Assembly (NCBI GenBank): GCA_902729315.2
Contig: LR746264.1
Span: 6,597,878 to 6,661,877 of the forward strand
Reading direction: 5' to 3'
Length of the DNA stretch: 64,000 nucleotides
Source of the DNA: Spirodela intermedia
Lineage: Eukaryota; Streptophyta; Magnoliopsida; Alismatales; Araceae
Of the stretch, positions 39,001 through 50,574 are shown one piece after another. How positions within the stretch are numbered: position 1 is the first letter of the stretch; each line of letters opens with the position of its first letter. The notes beneath the pieces are model-generated. The model was not told the origin of the DNA and ran no database searches. It was given only the letters and a program-made list of their open reading frames with translations. The translations under genes were made by a program, and so were the position numbers.

Positions 39001-42000
39001 AGAAATTCCTTGAATAATGAATCTGTTTCCAATGAAAGATATGTATCTCGGATCTCATGTTATAAATGAAAACTAAATAGTTTGACTCTACAGAACATAA
39101 TCATGATGCTCAGCTTTTTCGTGACCATAATGTTTCTAATTTTTCGTTCATATCTGATTTTTTTCTCAATCATTTTTGTGGGGCACAATCCAAAAGGCGT
39201 ATTGTGCGGAAATCCACTCACTGAATAAAACTAATGACGATCTCCTCTCCCACGACTCCTATAGCTTTCATTTTTTTTCCCCAGGGAAGAAACAACTCTA
39301 GTTTTCCACAACACGTAATCTGACATGCTCAGAATACCATTTGAACATGTTGAGCCTCTAATGGCTCAAAATAGGTATCCCACTCTTTATATGAAATTGA
39401 AATCATTTCATGATGTTTATAGATATCCCACTCTTTAAATTTATTTATTTTTTGTCTTACAGAGAGTTATTTGTTTGTCATGAGGACGTGTCCATTGATA
39501 ACTTGTAGACGTCAAATTCTGTGATATCACAAGAAATAGGAAGTTGACCTATGGCATAAGCAGGCTCCTTTTCTAGACAACTACATTTTCCTACACTAGG
39601 ATGAAAAAGGTTTCCGGTATTTACTGTATATGACTGTTTTCCATTCTTATCAGAGGTAAGATAGCCTGGTGTGATATCTCTTTAGATGTGGACTTTCATC
39701 ATATCCACTAATATTGAGTTAATGCGTTCCTTTTATTCTAAATCCAAATTCCTTCTAAAACTTTGGGTTTTCCTCAAATATTTTTAACTGTTAATAAGTT
39801 GATCCTGATACACATCAGAAGGTATGAAAAGCGTTCCTACTCATACATTGACCATAACCAGAACAAGTGGCAATGTATCCGCCAGGAGGTAATTCTGATG
39901 TCGGAAAAGTTTCTTGTATCTTGCCAGATGATCATTGAATGTTAATATTAACATCCAAGACATATGATGGCAATGAAAAATAATATTTTTGACTACAACA
40001 CGGTGCTATAATGTTTTCATTACATTGAGACGGGGGAAAAATCATGTGCTTCATGAAATTATTGATGCAGCATTACAAGGGCGATGAAAATTTTCATTTT
40101 TCCTTTGTTCAGTTTCTATTCTGAAACGTCCAAGAACTCCTCCGAATGTACTGAGTATGGGGGACTATCAAAATTCGGATCCGGACCAACTGATGAAACG
40201 TTTACGCCCAATTGCTCATCCCGTCGATGAGGTAGTGAATTAATTTGAATATTATTATTACGTGTTTAAGTGTCTGTAATGTCGCTTCGGTTCAGCATTT
40301 TTTATTTATTTTTTACATCGTGGTATTTGCATACTATTCTACAGCGTCTTATGTTAACTGGCACGTTCAATTTATATACCCTTGACCACTTCTGCAGTCT
40401 GTGTGGTCATCAGATGACCTTCCAAAAACCGTAGCTTGTACAGTGAGCCAGGGAGCGAACGTAACAAGCATGGATTTTCACCCTTCTCATCACACTCTTC
40501 TTCTTGGTGAGCAAAATCTCATCATCTGGAAGCCCCATATCTTCTTCTTGATAAGCATTTTCTCTGAAAATACTTCCGCATCTTTCTTTGGCAGTGGGAT
40601 CTGGGAATGGTGAAATTGTACTTTGGGAAATTGGTTTGCGGGAGAGGTTGGTCTCGAAGCCATTTAAGATATGGGATGCGGCAGCTCGCTCAATAGCTTT
40701 TCAGGTCTCAAAACCATTTAAGATCTTTGTAGCTTTTCTAGCCATTTTTTTCTAAATGAATTGCAAATGTGAAATGTACTTGCTTTTGTGAATTGCCCCC
40801 TTACCTAAAATCTTAATGAATCACGTATGTTTTATTGGATCCTTTAGTTTTTGGTATTTAGTCTTGCTAAGAAATGTTTTTGGCATAATCGCCTATGATG
40901 TAAAATCGCCTTATCCTTTTTCAAGTATCTAGACTGCTTGAAGAATAACTAAATGAGAGATAGATACAATAGTGCCTATGCAAAATCTTGAGCAGGCAAT
41001 CAAACTGTTAGACAAACCATAATAACAGCCTATAAAGGTTCACATACTTTTATCTGTATGTTGTTGAGTTGTTTCTCTATAATTTTTTTCTTGTTTTAAT
41101 GATATTCTTTCTTATTAAGCAGGCTACTTTAGTCAAAGATTCTTCAATATCGATTAATAAAGTGGCATGGAGTCCAGATGGAAGTCTGATAGGTATCTCT
41201 CACCCAGAGGTTACTGCGGCTACTTTTCATTATTGTCATCTGTTTGAAACTGTATCCTGCCCTTTCAGGAATTGCGTTCACGAAACACTTGATCCACTTG
41301 TACTCTTACCATGCACCAAATGATTTGCGGAATTTGTTGGAGGTGGGAAATTTCATTTCTACTTTTACTACTCTAGTGACCGCTGTTAACACGAGGGACA
41401 TGCACTAGTTAATGACGTGAAATGGCCTTCGCTATTCATCTATGTATTCGTGTTTGTGTTGGGGAAGGGGTAGGGGGGAGAAAATGGGGGGGATTACCTT
41501 TTCTATTGAAATTGATGATAATCCTGTCCAATTTTTTTACATGAACAGATTGATGCCCATGTCGGCGGAGTGAATGACATAGCATTTTCTCATCCAAACA
41601 AGCAGATCTGTATAGTTACTTGTGGAGATGACAAGCTTATAAAGGTTGATCTGAAGACAATGACGTCCTCGTTGTGCCCATCTGTCTTTTTATTTTCCAC
41701 CTCGAAACTAAATCGTGTTTGCAATCCAGGTCTGGGATCTGAATGGAAGGAAATTGTTTGCGTTTGAAGGACACGAAGCTCCTGTTTATTCTGTGTGTCC
41801 TCACCATAAGGACAATATTCAGGTAGATACTACTGTCTGCGTGCGCTTCTTCTCTCAACCGTCTCTAGCATTAGCAGTATTAAACCCATTGTTCAACTCT
41901 GAGATTGTATACTGAAAGCATTAACAATATCCCTCCAAACCATAATCGAGGCCAAGTCCGTGACTTCCGTGGGTCTGAAACTGATGACAGATTTGTCCCT

Positions 42001-45000
42001 CTAAACCGTACCTATGCACTCATCCTAGTGATTGGAAAAATGATTACTACCACTAGTTGTAATGTGCAGTGATTTCTCTGTGATTGTACACCTACTCTCG
42101 CCTACACCGATTTGATTTGCTTGTGTGCAAATATAACCGGACGGCTGCCTAAAATGGAATAGATATATGTGCACTCAATGGAGGTGTGATATCAGTTGTA
42201 ATACTTGGGAGCTGGTTCATTGCCACAATTTGTCAACCTTGCAGTTGGATAAAGTTACGGGAGGAGCAGATCCTGGATAAAATTAAATGACGATAAGCAG
42301 TCAGTTTGAGATTATATGCATGGAATTTTACTTTAACTGTTCCTGGTAGTGAGTCGTCGTTTTTTTGTGAACTGGCAGTTCATTTTTTCTACTGCTCTTG
42401 ATGGGAAAATCAAAGCTTGGCTCTACGACAATATGGGGTCCAGAGTTGACTATGACGCCCCTGGACGTTGGTGCACCACAATGCTCTACAGTGCGGATGG
42501 AAATAGGTAGACCAGTTCTTAACGTGGAGTGACTACTGCTAATTAGTTTGCAACCATTATTTATGTTTATTTTTGCACTGTATTCTGCCACATTGTCTAG
42601 ACTGTTTCATTTACCCTTTTCATCGTCCAGATTATTCTCATGTGGAACCAGCAAAGATGGCGAATGTTTCCTCGTCGAATGGAATGAAAGCGAGGGATCA
42701 ATAAAGAGAACATATTCAGGATTTCGCAAAAAATCAAACGGTGTTTTGCAATTTGATATCACACAGAATCACTTCTTGGCTGTTGGTGAGGATAATCAGA
42801 TAAAATTTTGGGATGTGGACAATGTCAACATGATTACAAGCACAGATGCTGATGGTGGACTCCCGGTCAGTTTTTGTCCTTTGGCGCTTAAATGTTTCAC
42901 TCGGATGAATCCACTGTAGTTGTTTATCACTTTAATCCTTTATTGATTTCTTCAGAACCTCCCTCGCCTGAGATTCAACAAAGAAGGGACCCTTCTTGCT
43001 GTTTCTACAGCTGACAATGGTTTCAAGATACTTGCCAACGCCGAGGGTCTCAGGACCTTGCGACCGCTTGATAATCGTTCTTTTGAAGCATTGAAGGCCC
43101 AGTTTGAATCTACTCCCCTCAAGGTAGTAATTTTAATACCATTTTCATAGGCATCTTAAGGGATCATTTCCTGACTCTCCTGCTTGCTGAACAGGCATCT
43201 GGTGCACCTCTGGTTACAAATACTCCCCCGAATATTCTTAGAGTGGATCGCTTGGATGGAAGCTCTCCTGCCAGACCTTCTCCTCTTCTGGTACGTCTAA
43301 TTGGATGGTTGAAGCTTACGTTCCCCTGTGCCCATGATGATCTTCGGAGGAAAACTTTTGAGCACCCTTTTGACCTTTCTGTCAGTCTGATCACTGGTCC
43401 TTTCCTGTAATTCTCCTGGACATTTGTAGCATGGATCCGAGCCGCCTTCCAAAAATGTGGAGAAGCCAAAGACTGTAGAAGATGTACCAGATAAACCAAA
43501 ACCCTGGGAGCTGGCAGAAATCTTGGAGCCTTCTCAGTGCCGCGTTGTCTCTACAACCGATTCAGGCAGCAAGGTTTATACCGTCTCAGTTTCATTTGTT
43601 TCCGCCTCGCTCCTCCCATTTCCTGAAGTGTAGAACACCCCTTTTGCACAGGTTACCAGGCTTCTTTACACAAACTCTGCGACTGGCTTGTTGGCTTTGG
43701 GGTCAAATGGAGTCCAGAGGTTGTGGAAATGGACCCGAAATGAGCAGAACCCGGGTGGCAAGGTGATACTCGTCCTCTTTTTCAACATTTAAATATCCTA
43801 TTTATTTCATCAACGAAGAAGGGTGTTTTGAACCTGTTGGTGGCTAAAGGCCACGGCCCATATCGCCCCAGAGCACTGGCAGCCGAGCAGTGGTCTTCTC
43901 ATGACCAATGACGTATCAGATGCCAAGCCTGAGGAACCTGTTCCCTGCATAGCGCTCTCAAAGAATGATTCATATGTAATGTCCGCCTGTGGAGGGAAGG
44001 TCTCTCTGTTCAACATGATGACGTTTAAGGTAATCCGCCCGGCAATCCCTTGGCTGGTTGTGGGAACCTCTGTGGCCGGTGATCTTACTGTGTATACCAT
44101 GTGGGTATCATTCACAGGTCATGACGACGTTCATGCCCCCGCCTCCTGCTTCGACCTTCCTGGCATTTCATCCGCAAGACAACAACATCATCGCGGTCGG
44201 GATGGAGGACTCGACAATTCACGTCTACTACGTGAAGGTCGATGAGGTAGCATCTCACTCCGCTCGTGAATTCTTTGACCATTTCATTTGCAGCGTAATT
44301 ATCACGGGTTGCTTCCCCCCCTCTTCTGCGGCAGGTCAAAACGAAACTAAAAGGCCACCAGAAACGCATTACGGGGCTTGCATTTTCGAACCATCTTAAC
44401 ATCTTGGTATCTTCGGGAGCTGATGCCCAGGTAAAGAAACAACAGAGATTATTTTAGTTTCTCCAGTTATTCTTTCATGGGTTCGCGAGATCACAGTCGT
44501 CAAAGCACCAGACCTGCTCCAGGAGTCCTTGGGCGCCTCGGGCACTCTTTCTTCTCCCCTCTTCGTATACGGGCATGGCTGAAGGGGGAGACTGATACGG
44601 GCAGAGCAGAGAGAGTGATTGGCGTGGGTAGAGTGAATGAGAGCAGGTAGAGACGGGCATTGGGATAAGGTGGCCTGTTCAATCACGAGGGTTGATCAAA
44701 TTGTATGAAATGAATGGGTGAGACTGTCGCAGGGAAGGGAAGGGGGGTGGGGGGTGGGGGGCAGCTGCTTTTTTCTTCTTTCCTCTTTTCCTCATTGTAA
44801 AGCTTTTTGCTTTCCATTCTGAAGCTCAGCTCTTCCAACAAGGCCGCTAATTTCCCCCGTGCAGCTTTGCATATGGAGCACCGACACGTGGGAGAAACGA
44901 AAGTCAATCTCCATCCAGATGACTGCGGGGAAGTCACCGGGTGGCGACACCCGGGTACAGTTCCACTCCGACCAGGTTCGCCTCCTGGTAGTCCACGAAA

Positions 45001-45598
45001 CACAGTTGGCGCTGTACGATGCCTCCAAAGCAGACCGCCTACGGCAGGTAAGCTCCCACTCACTCAGACCCTCCCTCTCTCTCTCCTCTCTTTTTCTCTC
45101 TCTTGCTATAGTACAAGGTCGGAGACTCCTCATTTCTCTCCCTCCCCTTCAGTGGCTGCCGCAAGACTCTCTGCCCGCGCCCATATCCTCGGCGTCCTAC
45201 TCCTGCAACAGCCAGCTGGTCTACGCCTCGTTCTGTAATGGGGACATCGGGGTCTTTGATGCCGACAGCTTGAGACCAAGATGCCGCATCGCGCCGTCAG
45301 TCTACCTCTCCCCGGCGGTCGCCAACAGGTGCTCGCAAACTCACAGCATCGGATGTTCTTCTTGCTCCACCATCCCCTGTTTCTGACCGTCTTCTTCTGC
45401 AGCAGCCAGTCGGTGTACCCTCTCGTGGTGGCGACGAACCCACAGGAACCCAATCAGCTGGCCGTTGGGTTGACCGACGGCGCCGTCAAAGTGATCGAGC
45501 CGTCGGAATCGGAGAAGAATTGGGGCGCCCCCGTGCCAAACGACAACGGGGCCGCCGGCGGAAGAACGCCGGCGCCAACAGTGACGACCAGCCCGTAA
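36072..45598 (+). CDS. TPR2: TOPLESS-related co-repressor, TPR2-like
   Basis: A Groucho/Tup1-type nuclear co-repressor. It binds EAR-motif transcription factors (for example Aux/IAA or JAZ-NINJA complexes) and recruits histone deacetylases (family knowledge). Exons: 36072-36151, 36244-36423, 36654-36767, 37869-38027, 38323-38497, 38593-38719, 40113-40231, 40398-40506, 40595-40704, 41123-41192, 41269-41342, 41549-41644, 41730-41822, 42379-42506, 42631-42865, 42956-43123, 43195-43290, 43430-43573, 43652-43762, 43850-44029, 44118-44246, 44335-44430, 44865-45047, 45153-45328, 45403-45598. They sum to 1115 codons. The N-terminus (MTSLSRELVFLILQFLDEEK) is the LisH motif; CTLH follows to about residue 92. 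Residues of roughly 180-325 form the Pro/Ala linker with LKRPRTPP. The rest is two WD40 propellers (DDKLIKVWDLNGRKLFAFEG; EDNQIKFWDVDN). The linker text is closest to TPR2/rice ASP1 rather than TPL itself. Confidence 0.95.
36768..37868 (+). other. TPR intron 3, no gene seen
   Basis: A 1.1-kb AT-rich intron splitting the coding sequence after ENFR (codon phase 2). No coding or repeat signal was recognised. Confidence 0.6.
38720..40112 (+). other. TPR intron 6, no gene seen
   Basis: A 1.4-kb AT-rich intron in the Pro/Ala linker region. The phrase TGTTGATGAAAGCCCTAGCAG occurs twice close together (about 38770 and 38846), a short slippage-type duplication. Nothing else was recognised. Confidence 0.55.
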
Positions 45599-45841
45599 AG
45601 AGGTCCGAGCTTCTTCTGTAAATTTGGCTTTTCCTACTAATTTAACTCCACAGGTGCCCTTCTAAACGTGGAGGGTAGAATCTTATCTACGCTCATGAAG
45701 CTTGTACACTTGTCCCCTCCCCAAGTCCCGCCCCGCCTGCCCTTCTTCTCTGCTCTGCTCTGCTCTGCTCTACACACGCTCTGTAATGCTAGTAATTCAT
45801 GGTTTCCTCTCTTCTCATTGATTTTCCTAATTGCTGTAATT

Positions 45842-46108
45842 TCTCTCTCTCTCTCTCTCTCTCTCCCTCACTCATTCTCTCTCCATGCCGAAGGTCAGGA
45901 GTTTCTAAGATCACTTATTGATGAACTGGTCCGTTGGTCCTAGATGGCCCGGGTGAAAGCCTTGTTGGGGGCCCAATATACTAATAACGGCCCATTTGGA
46001 CCCCGGCCCACCCCATACCTCTCTCTCTCTCTCTCTCTCTCTTCTTGATGAACTGATCAGTTGGTTCTGGATAACCCGGTGAGAGGCTGGGCCGGGATAG
46101 GCCCAATA
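45842..46108 (+). repeat. Imperfect direct duplication: TC tract plus GGCCCAATA block
   Basis: A TC run at 45842-45864 precedes a block at 45918-45978, and a second TC run at about 46019-46042 precedes a similar block at 46045-46108. Both blocks start TTGATGAACTG, continue with GTTGGT, CCCGG and GTGA-type segments, and end in GGCCCAATA. They look like an old tandem duplication of about 130-150 bp. Confidence 0.65.
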
Positions 46109-46378
46109 GACCACTAGTGGCCACTAAGGCCGCCTCTCGCGGGGCCCACCCCTCATTTGACAAAAGAACTTCCGGCCCAGGGACGGGTCACATTTCTTGC
46201 GTTCTCACTTCGCATATCACCGGGAGAAACCGGTCGAGGCAGACAATACCGACCGCCAGCTGCCGGTAACCTCCTCCCTCCGTTACCGCAAATTAATGAA
46301 GGAAATGGCGGGGCCTCGTGGCCTGTCGAGTGAGCGAGTCCAGGCTAGCACCGTCGGCATGATTGAAGGGGGGGCCCA
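45970..46378 (+). promoter_or_regulatory. Cluster of GGCCCA/TGGGCC (TCP site II-like) motifs
   Basis: GGCCCA or its complement occurs at 45970, 45989, 46005, 46088, 46100, 46143, 46174 and 46373, eight copies in about 410 bp. TGGGCC/GGCCCA is the core bound by class I TCP factors in plant promoters (established). That this cluster works as a promoter here is inference; the nearest downstream gene is GH28, 1.3 kb away. Confidence 0.4.
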
Positions 46379-46837
46379 CCCCGGGGTCTGGCACCCACAT
46401 GCCTCTGACCCGGAGCGCCATGGACGGCCCCACTCTTCTCCTCAGGGGGGTGAGGAAAACGCCTGCAATCATCTTTCGATCTATCTATCTATCTATCAAT
46501 CTGGTGGTGATATTCTACAGAAGGGAGTAATCTTTGGATCGGTCGATTTCCTCGTCGAGGATGTGCAGGTGGGCGGCAGCTCGTCGGTTGGATCTTCGCG
46601 GGTGACAGCGATCGCCTCCGATGATGGAGGAGCTGAGGTGTTTCCGCCCTTTTTGTTTTCAATCTTCCCGCATCTGATGACGGGTGAGATGAAAGCGGGG
46701 ATACTGTGATGAACAGTAGAATAATGGTAAAAAAATGCCTGCCCGAGTACATTTCTGAAATATAAAGAGACAAGTTGGTTCGTCTAGTGTTTTCCTTCTT
46801 CCGGCGCCCCGACGCCTCCCCCCCCCTCGCCAAGCAC

Positions 46838-46912
46838 CTCTTCTTCTTCTTCTTCTTCTTCTTCTTCTTCTTCTTCTTTTGCTGCTGCTTCTTCTTCTTC
46901 TTCTGCCTCCGC
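46838..46912 (+). repeat. CTT/TTC trinucleotide repeat
   Basis: About 13 uninterrupted CTT units to about 46878, then GCTGCTG and a further short CTT run. On the minus strand it produces a long Glu-rich open frame that I reject as a gene. Pyrimidine TTC repeats are common in plant 5' UTRs. Confidence 0.9.
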
Positions 46913-47717
46913 TACTTTTGCTGGCGGTAGTTCTGTATCCACTTGTGCTTGTTCAATTTTGGTTTGCCTGGCCGCTGCAGTGTGCGTGCTGGTATTTCTA
47001 GAGGGTGCTGAGGAGTGCGGGGGAGAGGAGCTCATGAAGAGGCTCGTAAGTACGTTAGTTTCTCTTTGCATTCTTTTTTTTCCCCCGGGATCCTTGGGAT
47101 GTACCCCGTCTTTCCTGGTTTCTTTGGAAGTTGGCATCCCCGCTTTGTGATTGTTCTCCCGTGATCCTATATTTTGGTTTCCCGGATTGGTTCGCCCCCC
47201 CCCCGCCCCCCCCTTCGGCTTCTTGGGGATCATCTATGTCCTGGAAGTTCTGGCTTCCTATACCGTGTTTGTTTCTTCTATGTTTCTCTTTCTCCTTTCC
47301 CAGTTCAATGAATTTACAGGCACTTCCTTATTTTCATTGCCTGTGAAGCGATCGTTTTGCGCTTTCAGGGTTTCATTTATTCTTTGACCATCTCATGGAT
47401 CAAAAATAGATAGTTTAGTTGTAATAGCCTGTTCTAGACCGAAAGATCTTCTTGTCTTCCCTGAAAGGATTCTGCGGGCGGTCCGATCACATCAACTACA
47501 TACCCCTGTCACCTTGGCTTCGCAAGCCATTCATGAACCATTCAATACCATACTCGGTTGAATCGTTTTCCTCGTTCTAATTTTCTTGGGGCAGGTTTTC
47601 GTGGTCGCGGAGAAAAGAATTACAATTTTGATCCTAAGTTTTTGTCGCAGGTCATGTCTTCTCTCTGGCTTTTCCAATATCTTTGCACTAAAATTATTCC
47701 TTTTTTGTACAATTCCA

Positions 47718-50467
47718 ATGTGCAACTGTCTCAGATGTTCGGGGAAATTGCATCCAGCTGGCGCTGTTACTGATTTTGGTAGCATCCAGCTGGCGCTGTT
47801 ACTGATTTTGGTAGCTTTGAAGGTTGTCAAAGGCAATGGCCCGGTGACTGAGGGACAATGGAGACATGTTAAGAGCCCACAATTGAGACCTCACAGCGTC
47901 TCCATATTGGAGTTTGGGGCAGTTGGAGATGGGCAGACAGTGAACACAGTTGCGTTTCAGAATGCCATCTTCTATCTTAGGTCATTTGCAGACAAAGGTG
48001 GTGCTCAGCTCTACATTCCTGAAGGGAGATGGTTAACTGGAAGCTTCAACCTCACCAGCCACCTCACCCTTTTTTTGGAAAAAAATGCTGTCATCATTGG
48101 AAGTCTGGTGAGCTACATTCCCTGTTATTTTTTTTTGAAAATGACTCGAAATTCGTCGGTGTTCAATTCTCCCCAGTTATGTAAGAACCTCAAGTTATTC
48201 AATGGAAACAACCCATTAGTTAACATTATTTTATTTATATAAAGATGCGTGTAAAAACAGTGAGATATTTCCCCTTTTTTGAGCCAATTTACAGAGCTGT
48301 GTATTATCCTGGTACCCAATGGGAGCAACCTCTTCACGTAATAAGACGTCGAACACATGAAATGTGGAACATCGTCACAGAGCAGATGGACGCTTTACTT
48401 AGAAAAGACAACTCGAGAATGTTATCACTTGTTTAAGTGACTCAAAAGGCACATTCTTGATATTTTCCTTTTTCAAGAAAAGATATTAAATAACACCTTC
48501 CTAGGTGGATTAAGAAATGGAACTTTCAGTGAGGGCAATGAATGTGAAAATTAACATATTGAAAAAATAAGCAGATTGCGGAATCTTTTCTTTCTCTTTC
48601 CTTTTTCTTTATCACTGGATCCTCGCCTGGGGGAGCTTATTATCAGATTATTTTGGTCATGCATGAAATATCATCACTTGAGTTCGGATATTGCAGATTT
48701 ATTAATTTGTTTCTAATTGTGACAGGATCCATCCTTTTGGCCTGTAATTGAGCCCTTGCCCTCTTATGGTCAAGGTGTAGATCTCCCTGGTGGAAGGCAT
48801 CGAAGCTTGATAAGTGGCCATAACTTGACAGACGTGGTGATAACAGGCACTGAATTTTACTGCCACTCTTCTTCGTTTTTTTCATTTATCCTGTTACCAG
48901 AACTGTTTTTACCATCCTTCCATATGGGACTCTGACACTCTGCTCACATTTCTGCTACAGGTCAAAATGGATCCATCAACGGTCAGGGTTCAGTTTGGTG
49001 GGACTGGCTCGTTTCTCACTCCCTAAACTATAGTCGACCACACCTCTTGGAACTTGTGAACTGCAACGATGTCACGATTTCGAACTTGACTCTACTCAAT
49101 TCTCCTGCGTGGCATGTTCACCCGGTCTACAGTAGGTGGGTAGGTCAAACCCAGTTGGCTTGGGGGATATGTCTGATGGGTTTTCCCTTTCTTGAGAACT
49201 TGCACTAAATTCTTCTGTCCTCTTCTTTCAGCAACGTGCACATTCAGAATATAACAATATATTCTCCGCCAGACCACTCTTTGACAAATGGTATAGTTCC
49301 AGGTTAGTGAGATTCCTTCTAATCTTCCTCTGTAAAATAGCATCTGAGCATTCAACAATCCAAGCGTACTACTTTCTGCTTTAAAATAGTATCAGCGTCT
49401 TAGATCTAAGAGCCCTTACCCTGCTTCTGCACATTGTATGCGGATTATGATTTTGATTTTGATTAATGTTCTTCTTGTGGATAGGATTATGATTTAACTT
49501 TTTGTAAGACCATGCCACTACTGAACCTTAATCCCAGGTTGAGCCATAATCTATCTAGGGTTTCAAATTGTTGAACCAAGCTATCATCTTCCGCACACAG
49601 GCCAGATTCATGGATACCATGACCTATATGAAAAACTTGCGGGTACTTTTGGTTCCAGACACCTAGAGACGACGTACTCTATTATTTGTGGGCCTTTCTA
49701 GGAGGAATTTACGATTCTGCTTGTTCCCTTTCAAGCCCGGAATGAAAGATCTTCCTATTTTTATCATGAAATAAAAGGGCTATTCTTGTCGTGAAATATC
49801 TTGCTATTTTTCTTCAGATTCATCCTCCGACGTGTGGATTGAGGACTGCACAATTACCGTAGGACACGATGCCATTGCTTTGAAGAGCGGCTGGGATGAG
49901 TATGGCCTCTCTTATGGTAAGCCCGTCTCTAATGTCCACATCAAGAGGGTCCACCTGCGGACCTCCCTCGGATCTGCCCTTGCATTCGGCAGTGAGATGT
50001 CCGGCGGCGTCACGGACATACACGCCGAGCACATCCACATCCGTGATTCCTTCACCGCCATACAGCTGAAGACTACCCCGGGCAGAGGTGGCTACATGAA
50101 AGACATCATCATCTCCGACGTCGACATGGTGAACGTGCACACTGCAATTCACTTCTCCGGCCAGTGTGGAGCACACCCAGGTGATCACTTCGACCCAGAT
50201 GCCGTCCCGGCCGTTCACGGGGTGACCCTCAAAAACATTGTCGGCGAGGGCGTATACATGGCTGGAAACCTCTCGGGGATAGACCACGACCCCTTCACAG
50301 AGATCTGCCTCTCGGATATCTCCTTCTCCGTGACCTCCACAGTCCCTTGGACCTGCTCCCATGTGCACGGTTCTTCTCAGTCGGTTTCCCCTCAGCCCTG
50401 CCCTGAGCTCCGAGACCCATACTCAAACTCCTCAGCCATCTGCTTCGGCGACGTTGCAGCAGCCTAG
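47718..50467 (+). CDS. GH28 polygalacturonase-like protein (secreted, cell wall)
   Basis: Right-handed beta-helix protein of glycoside hydrolase family 28, the pectin polygalacturonase family, expected in the cell wall. Exons: 47718-48107, 48726-48846, 48961-49135, 49232-49302 and 49818-50467 join to 468 codons plus stop. A hydrophobic segment (IQLALLLILVALKVVKG) at residues 23-39 would be the signal or anchor. The mature start follows, with SILEFGAVGDGQTVNTVAFQ typical of plant GH28. The catalytic region reads TNGIVPDSS (about residue 247) and VGHDAIALKSGWDEYG (about 268), instead of the usual TDG and GDD forms. I recall the same substitutions in a plant GH28 clade, so they are probably clade features. 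Intron 2 appears to use a GC donor (ACAG/GCACTG). The ATG at 47718 is chosen because it is in frame, but that frame depends on a 32-bp tandem duplication, so the N-terminus is uncertain. Confidence 0.85.
47750..47813 (+). repeat. Exact 32-bp tandem duplication at the GH28 N-terminus
   Basis: The unit starting GCATCCAGCTGGCG and ending TTTTGGTA is present twice head to tail, at 47750-47781 and 47782-47813, with no mismatch. Thirty-two is not a multiple of three, so the second copy is read in a different frame, giving the hydrophobic segment. A perfect copy implies a recent event or an assembly artefact. Confidence 0.95.
48847..48960 (+). other. GC-AG intron in the GH28 gene
   Basis: The conserved VVITG.NGSI reading is restored only if the exon ends at 48846 (ACAG) and the intron begins GCACTG. 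The acceptor CTACAG/GTC at 48960 is normal. GC donors are a known minor class of U2 introns, but this one departs from the usual GCAAGT. Confidence 0.7.
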
Positions 50468-50568
50468 GGAGAAATTTCCCTCCCCCTCCTCCTCCGCCTC
50501 CTCTGTACAATGATCAAAGTGAGTGAGACCCCCCATATCCCCCTCGTCTCCATATTTTTTTCTCTTCC

Positions 50569-50574
50569 AATAAA
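50569..50574 (+). terminator. Candidate poly(A) signal of the GH28 gene
   Basis: Canonical AATAAA about 100 bp downstream of the GH28 stop codon at 50467. Position and sequence fit; use is inferred. Confidence 0.45.

Larger units (their letters stand above)
45599..47717. other. Intergenic between TPR and GH28 genes
   Basis: The first 200-300 bp are the TPR 3' UTR. Then come TC repeats and a duplicated block rich in GGCCCA (45842-46108), more GGCCCA copies to 46378, a TCTA run near 46480 and a long CTT/TTC tract near 46840. The last is typical of plant 5' leaders. A donor-like GTAAGTACG near 47046 and an acceptor GTCGCAG at about 47644-47650 could bound a 5' UTR intron of the GH28 gene. Confidence 0.5.

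Noticed and set aside
46784-47233. 149-codon Glu-rich open frame on the minus strand
   Set aside because: The Glu run is the complement of the CTT/TTC repeat. The rest lacks any recognisable domain, and the region looks like a pyrimidine-rich leader or promoter.
49820-50368. 182-codon minus-strand frame in the GH28 last exon
   Set aside because: Antisense shadow of the conserved beta-helix coding exon.
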